A DNA stretch of 64,000 nucleotides from Chrysemys picta bellii (taxonomy: Eukaryota > Chordata > Testudines > Emydidae): contig NC_088800.1 of assembly GCF_011386835.1 (NCBI RefSeq), positions 11,184,572 through 11,248,571 of the forward strand, read 5' to 3'. The notes beneath the pieces are model-generated. The model saw only the letters and a list, made by a program, of their open reading frames with translations. It searched no databases and was not told the DNA's origin. Shown piece after piece: positions 10,346 through 20,995 of this stretch; the first letter of the stretch is position 1; each line of letters starts with the position of its first letter. A program made the position numbers and the translations under genes.

Positions 10346-12756
10346 TCACCCCTAGTGAGGTGCTCGGCTTCTAAATAGAATAATGTCTCGTTGCTGGGCC
10401 ATCTCTGCTGTGAAATGGAGATCACAAAAATGAAAAAAAAAGAAACGTGGGGAGGGGGGAATGACAGGGGAGTAGGTTAATTAGAGCTGAGACCAGCCTA
10501 TGATAACAAAATATAACAAAGCTGTGCCCTCAGATAGATTTGGTATGATCCGGGCACCTTCACAGCCATGCCTTTGTGCATCTAGAGGTACTAAGGAGAA
10601 TGGAGTCATGTCTCCAAGTCACTTTCAAAGAGCAATACCGCTCCGCATGCCTACCCTCCGTGGTGCTGCATTTCACACCGGTGGATGCCATCTCCACCTC
10701 TGCACTCTATTAACTTTGAACCACACGGCTCCGCCTCGGAACTATGGTGCTGATGTGAGATGCAGACTACTGTGTTTCCATTAGTTTGGTCTGTCATTTT
10801 TCTTTTTTTAGATAGGGGAAGTGCAATGCATAAATCTTTCCAGTGAATCCAGTTAATCAAAGTAGTACAGCAAACAAGATCCGGCGTAACAGCGAACAAA
10901 CTCTCCACACACAAAGTCTATCTGAGACTGCTGCAAATTTTGACCGAGCATTCTACAATCCTTGACTGTTACTCAGATGTCCAAAAAAAGGCCAAAATGG
11001 GTGACCACTGGAGAAAAATGCTTATTGATTCAGCCCGACATTCAGAATTACATCAGTCCAGAACCTTTCACCAGCACTAATTTTCAGTACCACTTAGGAA
11101 AGTGAATAAGAAAACAAAACAGTGTACCCTTATTCAAACATGAGTACACATGTTTGTAGGCGGTTGTTTCCTCTGGTTTTAACAAACAACTTCCTTGTTC
11201 CATGTGCATGAAGTATCATATCCCTGATCCCACTGTTCTGCCTGCTTATATCATGACACTACACCATTTCTGATGATCTGAGACAAAGAGAGACACTGGA
11301 GTAATTGATTCCAGCTTATCTAAGCATTTACAGATATAAGCCTGAATGACTGGACGTAAAATACTAGAGCAGTCAGATTAAGACAATCCACTCCAGTTAT
11401 AGTTAATCAGGGCTTTTGCCTCCAAGGAACTGATTTAAAACTAACAAAGTGTTTTCCAGCTCTCAACCCCCATCAAATCACAGTCCTTCTGCCACAGAGC
11501 CGTTAGCACAATACCAAATGCTAATGTAAATAATAAGTCAGCAGGTAGTTCATAGATTTGCTCTGTTACTGTTTTCAAGATCCAAAGCCTCTTAAAGTGA
11601 AACAAAATCACTATCCTAAGAGCTACAGTTGTTAGTAAGAAGACCTTTGTCTCACATTGAAAACTTTTATGGCCAAGGTTAGTATAATTTATATAAAAGC
11701 AGATCCCTACTTTCAAAGGTGTCATGACGGCTAGAGCCAAGCAGCTAACAATAAATTATAAGTAATGGATTAGATCAAGATGCCTGAAAAAACTGCATTT
11801 ATTAGTAAGAACTCCACTTCCTTTACATACAGACCCCACCAAAAAACAGGCAGGGGAGGAGGGAAAGAGGTAACCATGTTAAGGAGTTTGAGACTTATAT
11901 AGGATGTGATGCTAAAACACACACAAGACCGAACAGAAGCAACCATCTGTAATAAAGGGAGAGAAGGAGACAAGCAACTTAATAATAAAACCTAAATTTA
12001 AATAAACATCAAGCTTAAACCACAGTTGTGCGCTTTTGGATACCCAAGGACCAGTCCATATGTTCAACAAGATTGAATGTGTATTGAAGATGGGCTTCAA
12101 GCACAAAGCTGAAATTCAGATCTGAATTTCCTCCGGGTTTTACGGTGTTTAGATGACGGGATTGTAATTCTACCCTTTACAGAGTTAGGCCCACGGCCAA
12201 GTTGAGATCTAGATTCAAATGTCCCTAAAGTTCATGGGTGTTCATATCCATTGTTTTGGTGCCAGGTGATCTTTAGTGTATATTGGAAATGGACAAAGCT
12301 CAAAAGGTTTGGTGTTCAGACCTGGCTTGGATAACTTAGTGAAAGTTCAGCTGCTCTGTGTTAAGTCATTAAAATACAACAGGAAAGCCCTGAAGAACAT
12401 CCTTGCCCTACCTGAGTCCAAACCTCCTGGGAACTCCATACAATGGAGCTGGGAGGAGAATTTTGAAAATCACAGTGAAAAACTGAAACATTTTTTTCCA
12501 TGAATTTTTGGCAGATTTCCCCTCCCCTCCCCATTTTTCAACCAACCTTACTATATGCAGTCTGCTGACACTTCCTCTTCAAGGCTTGAATGTGGAAGTG
12601 TGGAGTGGCACGGATCTGAACTATAATGAAAATAAAAAGTTTGGCCAGTAATTTTAGAAATGTATTTTAAAAGAAAGTTGAGTTGAATTCTAGAAATAAG
12701 CAAACGTGAGGGGAAAATGTTTCTTCTTTTTACCAAATATGTTCACCCATCCCTAG
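10346..12756. other. Unassigned, mostly single-copy non-coding DNA
   Basis: No gene recognised on either strand. Frames at 10500-10784 and 11441-11740 have no recognisable motif. Around 12440-12540, 'aattttgaaaatcacag' and 'gaaacatttttttccatg' resemble the AT-rich dispersed family of 55095-55520, weakly. Confidence 0.45.
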
Positions 12757-12780
12757 GGTGTATATATATATTGGTGTATG

Positions 12781-12813
<33 letters not shown>

Positions 12814-12816
12814 TGA
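12757..12816. repeat. (TA)n/(CA)n microsatellite
   Basis: An alternating TA tract with interruptions passes into a CA tract at about 12798-12813. Compound TA/CA microsatellites are likely polymorphic. Confidence 0.95.
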
Positions 12817-12895
12817 AAAGAAATTAAATGGGAAAGAGATGACAGCCAAACTTTAGCTCTCCTGTCTGCCCTATTTTTGAACTTACCTTGTCTCT

Positions 12896-13000
12896 CTGTG
12901 CTTGCTAGTATAATATCTTTTATTTGACCAGCTTCTGTTGGTGAGAGACACAAGCTTTTGAGACACACAGAGTAACCGAGCTGGCTACAACTACATTGCA
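12896..13000 (+). repeat. Dispersed repeat, copy 1 ('accagcttctgttggtg' family)
   Basis: Phrases 'taatatcttttatttgacca', 'gcttctgttggtgagagaca' and 'caagctttt' recur in the same order and strand at 56960-57080. This is an interspersed repeat of unknown class; both copies are diverged and truncated. Confidence 0.55.
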
Positions 13001-13028
13001 TACCAGCAAGCATAATAATTTGCATTAA

Positions 13029-13091
13029 GGGCCTGACCCAAAGCCCCCATTGAGGAAAACTCCCATTGACTTCAATGGGTTTTGGATCAGG
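13029..13091. repeat. Short palindromic element
   Basis: 'gggcctgacccaaagccccc' at the left and 'gggttttggatcagg' at the right are inverted copies. The centre 'cattgaggaaaactcccatt' and 'gacttcaatg' completes the fold. It is one of the clearest members of the palindromic family. Confidence 0.7.
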
Positions 13092-13335
13092 TAGCAATTG
13101 TTTGGGCACAGTATATGGCCACTTTTGGTGGAGCTTGGAATTTCAGAGGTGGCTTGAAAAATAATGGGTCGTGGGGGAGGAATTAAGCAGACTTTTGCAA
13201 ACATCTACAAAGGTTCAGGATTGGTCTGCATTTTATGTAATGGTTTGGGGTTGAGAATGCTTATTTCATCTGAATCAGGGCACTCATGTTTAATTTATAC
13301 CGAAGTAGGTGCAGCCTCCCTCAGCACCAGAAATG
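13092..13335. other. Unassigned non-coding DNA
   Basis: Nothing recognised. Confidence 0.4.
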
Positions 13336-13610
13336 TGAGGGTGTTTTTAATTTAATAACTTATAAGAAGCAGTCACCTGCTAACAGGTCAGCCTCCCTTT
13401 GTGTTTCATTCGAGTTTCATTATGAAAGAAAAAGGGCCTTTGATTGGATTAAGGGAAATAAAACCACAGGGACTAAATTATAAAGCATCCAGTGGCTATT
13501 TCTACTAGCTCCTGCTTACAAACGGAACCATGATTTTTATCATTGCCGTCTCAAAGCTTTCGTATATAAGTGCGACTGACCTGGACTCAAACGTAGAAGA
13601 GGCTTTTGCA
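13336..13610. promoter_or_regulatory. Candidate conserved non-coding element
   Basis: Repeat-free sequence with motif-like words: 'tttaatttaataactt', E-box-like 'tcacctgctaacaggt', TCF/LEF-like 'cctttgat' and 'tggattaaggg'. Texture and motif density suggest an old regulatory element, but this is inference without an alignment. Confidence 0.2.
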
Positions 13611-13989
13611 TTAGCAGGAACCACATTTCATCGTTACCTCTCCATTTATGAGCTGATGAGGCACTCTTTTTCAAGGGGATTGACCTCGTTTGATCTCTGT
13701 GAGGTTTGGAGGGCTCTGAACAAAAGCAAGTTGTTGACTTCCAAGATGAGTCAGGTTTTTTTGCAGCACGGGGTTATTTATTTATTTTTGGTGGGACTAT
13801 GGTTCAGCGGCTGAAATGATTGGAAATGGCTCAAGCACTACAGGCAGGCCTCAGAGCCACATGCTCAGTATAACTTATGTAAACATTGTCCTGGATGACA
13901 GCGTTTTCCTACCCCAGCTGCAGCTGCAAGGGAATCCATTATTTTTCCAGTCCCTGGGGAGGGAAAGTTCTTGGGCATCATTACTCCTA
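13611..13989. other. Unassigned non-coding DNA
   Basis: Unique-looking sequence with short open frames but no recognisable protein similarity. Confidence 0.4.
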
Positions 13990-14265
13990 GGCAAATGTAA
14001 CTGATTCTGCTGCACACCCTAATTTGCTTGCCATAATTATAGGTCACTCAACCCCTTTGCTATTTATAAAACCGCCATTTATTTATTTATTTTGTTCTTA
14101 TCAATAATAAATGAATCCAGTAACTCACAAGGCTGCAATATTTGAATATTATGAAAATGCTAATAACCAGGTGTCATAGGCAGTAGCGCCCAGGTCTTAT
14201 CAGCTGGTCAGATGCTCTATTAAGCAGCCAGTGAGGAGTTCAAGCAAATTGGTTATGATAATGTC
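13990..14265. promoter_or_regulatory. Candidate conserved non-coding element
   Basis: A repeat-free AT-rich stretch contains a MEF2-like 'gctatttataaaacc', 'ccataattataggtca', 'atgctaataacc' and an E-box 'cagctggtcag'. These are plausible transcription factor sites. Function is not demonstrated. Confidence 0.2.
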
Positions 14266-14950
14266 ATGTACTACTTGGGAAAGATGAGGAGTTAGCAATT
14301 TCCCCCCCTCCCGGGTGAAAGCGGACAGGGCGAAATTATATTGCTCCTTCTCCATGGGACTAGGCTAGGAGGAGGTGAGGTAGAAAAGTAAGCTTCTACC
14401 AAGAGCTTTCTGAGATCTAATTGAATGGTGCTAAATAAAGAATGGAGCGGGGAAAAATAAATAAATAGAGCCCACAATAATGGGAGAGCAACATTCTTCC
14501 CCATTCATTCAGCTGACAGTGCTTTTGCAACTTAAAACCTGTTTTATTAATTATGTTTGACATTTCCTTAATTAGTTTCATTTACATCTCATCAGCCCCT
14601 GCCAGAGGATTGCCCCATACATCATTTCACCAGAGGACTAGGATGCCTACAGAATTACAAAAAAACAAAACCCCACAACAAACAAACAAAAACCCAACAC
14701 ACACCGCGCCTGCATGTCATTTGCACAGAATTAGTGGATGGGCACTTTCTCCTTTTCTTTTCTTTATTCTTGTTTGGCTGTTTGTTGTTTTCCATCTCTT
14801 CGGAATTTGGAACGCAGTGTAAAAGGAGCCTGGCTTAGATTTATTTTTGCTTATTCTCAGATGCTTTGCTTTGCTTCCGGGCTCACTCCCTCACATGGAT
14901 ATTCTGGTGTCAATAGAAACACGTGCAGTACAGACCACCCCAGAAGAAAG
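14266..14950. other. Unassigned non-coding DNA
   Basis: No gene recognised; contains A/C-rich simple sequence near 14658-14700. Confidence 0.4.
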
Positions 14951-14985
14951 TAAGGGCCTGATCCTGGCTTTGGATTAGGCCCTAA
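14951..14985. repeat. Compact inverted repeat
   Basis: 'taagggcctgatcc' and 'ggattaggccctaa' are nearly perfect inverted arms with a seven-base gap. The arm is the same 'agggcctgatcc' seen at the ends of longer palindromic elements, so this is probably a minimal member produced by internal deletion. Confidence 0.7.
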
Positions 14986-15278
14986 AAAGTCAGCTACACT
15001 GAGCACCCTCTGAAATTCCCAAGAACCTTTTCCAGGGTAGTCCCAGAGCATAATACATTGCATAGGCACAAGAGTTTTGCCCCTTACAGCCAATCTGCTG
15101 CTGTTGATACCACTCAATTTGTACTGTAATGTCCACGTAAATGTCCATATATGATTATTTCCTCCTCACCACACCTTTCATATGTTGCTTGTCTTGGGAA
15201 CAACAACAAAAAGGGAACTAACAAGCCATGCACTAGCATCACCCCGAGCCATCTGACAACATGGCGTAGCTTAGGCCT
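14986..15278. other. Unassigned non-coding DNA
   Basis: Nothing recognised. Confidence 0.4.
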
Positions 15279-15399
15279 AGGGTGACCAGATGTCCCGATT
15301 TTATAGGGACAGACCCGATTTTGGGGTTTTTTTCTTATATAGGCTCCTATTACCCCTCACCCCCATCCCGATTTTTCACATTTGCTGCTGGTTACCCTT
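15279..15399. mobile_element. MITE with 'agggtgaccag' termini
   Basis: It starts 'agggtgaccagatgtcccg' and ends 'gctggttaccctt', giving an inverted repeat. A 9-bp direct repeat 'cttaggcct' flanks it at 15270-15278 and 15400-15408 (8 bp if the outer base is not counted). Inside, 'tcccgattttatagggacag' and 'cccatcccgatttttcac' recur. The duplication length suits a hAT-like element, but the class is not certain. Confidence 0.8.
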
Positions 15400-15408
15400 C
15401 TTAGGCCT

Positions 15409-17133
15409 TTGTCCATTCCTTGAGCCTGATGCATTGTACTTTGTGTAGTAATTTACAACAGTGCAAAATGGGCATGAAACTTTCTCTTGAGGATCAGCGA
15501 GCATTTTATAACTACTTTGTACTTACAGTGCACTGATGTAACTGGCTTGGCCAGGTGTAGGGTAAGGAAAAATCAGACCCCTTGTGTATTTGGACAGTAC
15601 AACGTTGAGGGCAGAGACCGAATCTTGCGTTTTGTCCAAAATCTAGTATAAAGTGGCTTTGCTCTTGACTGGGCACTACAGTAATACTGATGAGAAAGTC
15701 AGAGACCTCTCTTGATGACTTCAAAGTTTGCTGCCACGAGCTGTCATGGGAGGGTCACCATAGTGGATGGTGACGTCAGTGAGGTTAATTATGCAGGCAG
15801 AACAAGTTAGTTCTACCGGAGACAATTATTTTTCAGTCCCTTAATAAGCAATGCTGAAAATAAAAAACAGCCTCACAAATGATATTCATAATCTTGGTAA
15901 ACGATGATATTGCGGCACATTTTCTGCTGCCCCGGTGTGCTGCATTGCACTGGGGTCGGCAATACAGGGTACATAGAACAGATTCCATTATTGGACTGGT
16001 CGACCTGGGACAAGGGGCTACTGAATGATTGGAGCCGTCGGCATCACTTATGTATATGGTTATCTTTACGCATTGTGAAGACTCAGTCCCACTGGAGTCA
16101 ATCACGGGGATTTCTCACGGCGTGCCAAGTTCAGCACATATGTAAGTCTTAGCAGGATCTGGGCCATAGTATTTACACTCATAAGGGAGGAGGGCCAAAC
16201 ACACACTAACCTCTTCTCCTTGTGGAGAAGTGAAACCATAACCACCAGCGCACAGGATGTTTATCAGAGAGGTCTGGGTTGGTTTGTTTGTTTGAATTTA
16301 AGATGTCGTTTTTAAATTAGATCCATTTGTTTCATTTGACAGAAATAATTGCAGCTTTTAAAATCTTCTTAATGTTATTTATTTTTACAAAAATAAACAC
16401 ATGGGCCTGATTCTCTGGTCCAGCCTGGCTGTGTTCAGCACAGAACCAGTGGGAGGTCAGAGGGGGAAAGGTGACTTCATTGCCTATATACAGGATCATT
16501 GCCTTTTATAGCCAGCCTACTGATGTCGAACTAGCTTGTGAGTCACCTGGGGCCCCCAAGAACTGCTCTAATTTACACCTAAGCTGCCTATTGCTGCAAG
16601 CAGCTCTTCCAGACGCTGAGGGACAGCAAGATACAGCAGTTTCCTCACCATGTTCCCTTTCCCCAGTTACACCTCCTACAGTAGAGGCCAAGGCATAGAG
16701 CCATTACAATGACCTTCCATCACCTTAGGATTCCCCCACCTATCAGGGATTCTTCCACTTAACTGTAAACCTGATGGATCTTGTATGTTGTGCTGGCAGA
16801 TTGGCACGAAACAGCCACAATGCTGGGGGGGGAGGGGAGCTAAGAAAACAAATGAGGCCTTTGCTTCAGCATATGTGGGGAGAAACCAAATCATAAGATA
16901 TGGTTGGTTATGGTAGAGATATTAAATTGTGCACGTGGCTGGATGGAGGCAGGGTCACGGAGAAGACAGAGCAATAAATAGAGAGCTGTTTAGAGGATTG
17001 CAGGCAAAGGACTATGGATGTGGGAACTGGGCAGGAGTAGAAGAGGTAACAAAGACCCTCCTTGGGACTGGTGGGAGAAGAATGTGCGTCCCTATTGGCA
17101 CTGCTGCCAGTCCACCCGGACCAATGCCCCTGA
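15409..17133. other. Unassigned non-coding DNA
   Basis: No gene recognised. 'gggcctgattctctggtcc' at 16404 is a single arm of the palindromic family. The frames at 16471-16698 and 16929-17276 show no recognisable domain. Confidence 0.45.
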
Positions 17134-17141
17134 TAGCTAGA

Positions 17142-17428
17142 GAAGGCCGACGAGTGGGGGGGAAGCCGGTACAAATTACCGGGGCCCGGCAGTCAGGAAG
17201 GGGCCCAGGGGCCCGGCGGTCCGGAAGGGGCCCAGGGGCCCGGCTTTCCCCCCCCCCCCTCGTCGGCCCTGTTTAGCCGGTCCGACCTTGCTGGGGGGCC
17301 CGAAAAATTCCAGGCCCGGCTTCACACCCCACCCCCACCCCCGTCTTCCCTGTTTAGCCGGTCCGCCCTTGCTCGGGGGCCCAAAAAAATTTTTTCACCA
17401 GGGCCCAAACCCGCTCTCGGCGGCCCTG
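17142..17428. mobile_element. hAT-type MITE, family E, with internal duplications
   Basis: The ends 'gaaggccgacgagtggggg' and 'ctctcggcggccctg' form a diverged inverted repeat. An exact 8-bp duplication 'tagctaga' lies at 17134-17141 and 17429-17436. A unit around 'aggaaggggcccaggggccc' is repeated twice between 17185 and 17244. A second unit, 'ctgtttagccggtccg', occurs at about 17268 and 17350. The interior also has a C13 run. No transposase is present. Confidence 0.88.
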
Positions 17429-17436
17429 TAGCTAGA

Positions 17437-20400
17437 TATGTAGTCGTAGTGAGTCCCAACCTCAGTGCCTATTAGAGCTGACAATGGTACTTCAACATAC
17501 ACACTGCCAAAACATAAAACCACTCCACTGCAGGGATAATGATAAAATACCTTTCAGCCCTCAACCCATCCTCTCCCTAAAGGAGATCGAAAGATGGACC
17601 TTGCAGCATGCCTGAATGATTAAGAAATCCATGCTCTGGTGGACCAAAGGAGAAAGGGGCATGAATTCCAGCATTCAACTAGGAACATAGAAAACTCTTG
17701 CAATTTGTCCTAAGGTGAAAGTTCTCATCGTATTTTTGAAGCTTTCCAGGCAAAGCAGGCTCTGGGACTCTGTCCAGATTTTCTGCAAGGCAATGGTTGT
17801 TTCCTTTCCAGATCATCTCAATCCACAAGATCAAAGGAAGCTTGATTTTAAAAGCAGGAATTCAGTGTTAGCAAAGAAGGCAGTTTAACTTTGCTGTAAT
17901 TATGCACATGATTCACAGAGGAGTTGTTAACTGAAAAGTTTAGGGTATTTTTTGTTTTGGTTGGTTGGTTGTCTCTTTCTTCCTTCCTTTTCTTGTTTTC
18001 TCTTATCTTTGCTAGGACCATTTCCCCAAGACACTGTGAGAACACTGTGTGAGATGAATACGAAAACAGATTGTAGGGAAAAGGTTGATAAGATACACTC
18101 TGTTGTTGTTGGATTTCCCCCACCACCCTCCCAAGAATGCCGCTTAGAAGCAGTTCAGAAGAAATTTGGAGAGATGAAGACAGGGGATGTAACACATACC
18201 CCTGCGGGACCACAAACGGCTCTGAGTGTTGTTCTGTGGGCTCTTGCTTCAGACAGTGGTTCTTTTTGAGTTAGGTTGGCTGCCTTTTAATAATGTCCTC
18301 CTGGGTCATTGATGCGCTTTCATGACATGTTAACCTCAAAGGGTTTAGATCATTTCCCGGCTTCCCTGTTTGGCTTCCACTACAAACAAATGAACCAAAA
18401 AAAAAAAAAAATCCAATCGAAACCTTTGATTCAATTGTGCACATTTAAATACCTCCTCTAAAATAATTTGGTAGATTTCACAGATGCCATTGGGGTAGGG
18501 AGCTATCGGATATAGCATCAAATGGTCAAAAATCAAAATATTTTGCTGTCACATACTGTCATACACTGTCAGAGCAGCTTGTGCTATAGCTGCAGTGAAG
18601 TTGAATCTGATTAAAAGATCAGTAAACAAGGCAGGTTTAGGGGAATTTGATCTCATCATTGCTGAGCCTGGAAATACCTGTCAACTTCTAGGTTGTCCTG
18701 CACCATGACACTTCTGCTTATGCAGTTTGCCAATGGACATGCTTGGTGACATTCTGTGCAAGGAAAGAAAGCAGAGGGATGCACTCCAATTTTTATTTCC
18801 AAGTCCCGTATTATTATTCCACTGTGATCAAGCCTAAACATAAATACCAATTACCAGAGCTTCAGACAAATGAATAATCTGATGCAAAACAATCCTGCTT
18901 TATTCAAGTGATAGGAGAGGTGAAATTAGCGCTACACAGGATATTATGTTAAAAAGAAAGAGCGGGGAAAAAAGACTTCAAAATGTCTAATTTTAACATA
19001 GTGTTGTTATCAATGATTAATGATTTCCTTGGGTGTATAACTCTTAGGAGAAAATGCAATGTAATCATGTACATATTTGATTAAATTGCTTAATTTGTGT
19101 TCATTTAAAAAAATAAAATAATGGCAAATAAGCTAGATAATGAGTAGGCGTGTGGTAGGAAAAGCAGATGGAGTTTGAGGCACTGGTTGTGTTCAAAAGA
19201 AGCCACCAATTTCGCGTCAAGAATATTTGCGTATGAAAGCTGATATTTTCCAGAAACATTCATGAGTAGGACCCAGAGGGAAATTTTGCCAAATTCTGCT
19301 GTTTCTAATGAAGACAACAAAAATACCCCAATTAAATTCCACTCATTGACAAATTCCACTTCAGATGAGAAAAGTCTTTAAAAAAAGAAGACGAAGGCTG
19401 CTGAAAATTTGCCCTGAAATGTGTTTACTTCTGACTCACTGACAACAAAGTTTCCATTTTTTGGCTTACTACCCTGTGGAATTAAGTTCTTATTTCTCTA
19501 GGTGATCACACAGGAAAAGACATACTTATGCTGACTGGAAGTAATGGGGATTTCTTAGTGGGTAAAGCTTGTAAATCACTCTGTTAAATGAATGGATAAA
19601 GCTTTAATGGGGCTAATAAACCCCACACGTCCCACGGTATTGAGCAAAGGAAGTTTTTATGAAAATGATCAAATAAAGCCATAAAAAAGAAGGGGCTTCC
19701 CCTCTGGGTTTATGAGCTCTCTCGTTACACATCATGTATGACATACTGACTGGCAGGATATATGATGGACTGTCATACATTGCAGAATGACTTCAATTAG
19801 GATGATAAGATGACAAGTTCCCATTGTTCATATCTGTGCTGGGTTGGGTTTTTTTTTTTTTTCAATGGAGCTCTGAGTTTGACCTCTTTCTTTCTAATGT
19901 TTGATATTGAATTTAAAGGGCCAGTTAATGTCAGAGGGTGCAAAATCTGACTTACCCCAATTTTGCTTCCTTTTTTTACTCTTAGTTGTGTTTCAGAGTT
20001 ATAACTCAGTGCTTTCTCACCATTGAAAAATAACCAGCGCTAGCAGCGCAACCCACATGAGCATCCCAACAATAACAAAACAGTGAGTGCAGCCTAGCCC
20101 TCTTGAACAAGCCTACAGTCACACAACAGTGGGCACAACCCAACGCTGATGAGTAATCCGATCATAACACAACCCTACCATCCTGCAGTCCAGCACTTTG
20201 CACCCTGTTGTAATGACAACATGCCATGTGCCTAGGTGATGTCAGAAATGCATTTATTTTCATAAGGAAGAAAGTGATGTCACTTTTAAGATTCCAAAGT
20301 ATTAGTAGAAAGAGAGAGAAAAATAATAATGTAATTAAAATTATGAAATGTCCAGTCTGTTTCCCAATGTATTCTGGACTGCGATGCAGGAAACCCAAGT

Positions 20401-20756
20401 TTGAGCCTTGGTATAGCAGAGGTTTGAAACTATTCAAAGGAAGACCACTTTGTCCCAGGAAGCAGCAATGACTTTGGCCAAATTAGGTGCAGCATTGCCC
20501 AATTCAGGAAGTAGCCTCATCCCAGATGGAAGGGAAGGTAGTTATGACAACACTTTGGACCACTGAGAAAGGAGGTAGAAAGGGGAAATAGGAGGATACT
20601 CAGGAATTTGCTGGGGACCTATGAAATCTTTTGCATACACTCACTAATAAATGAAATATTTAAAATGCCTTGTTAGTATCTTTTAAAGCTATACAGTGTA
20701 TGTGTTCTAGTGGCAATAGACAGCAGCTATTGTTCTCCTAGAACCTACATAAAATA
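17437..20756. other. Unassigned, repeat-poor non-coding DNA
   Basis: About 3.3 kb without a recognised gene or confident repeat. It contains a poly-A run near 18398-18410 and a poly-T run near 19849-19862. The texture is AT-rich and single-copy. The frame at 17848-18213 (minus) shows no recognised domain. Confidence 0.45.
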
Positions 20757-20764
20757 CTCTAGAT

Positions 20765-20987
20765 CAGTGGTTCCCAAACTTGTTCCGCCACTTGTGTAGG
20801 GAAAGCCCCTGGCAGGCTGGGCCGGTTTGTTTACCTGCCACGTTTGCAGGTTTGGCCGATTGCGGCTCCCAGTGGCCGCAGTTCGCTGCTCCAGGCCAAT
20901 GGGAGCTGCTGGAAGCGGCGCAGGCCGAGGGACGTACTGGCTGCCGCTTTCCCTGCACAAGCGGTGGAACAAGTTTGGGAACCACTG
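20765..20987. mobile_element. hAT-type MITE, family B
   Basis: Termini 'cagtggttcccaaacttg' and 'caagtttgggaaccactg' are inverted repeats. The exact 8-bp duplication 'ctctagat' lies at 20757-20764 and 20988-20995. The interior ('tttgtttacctgccacg', 'ttggccgattgcggctccc', 'gctccaggccaatgggagct') is recognisably the same core as half of family A, although the termini are unrelated. The result is a 223-bp element with no coding capacity. Confidence 0.92.
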
Positions 20988-20995
20988 CTCTAGAT

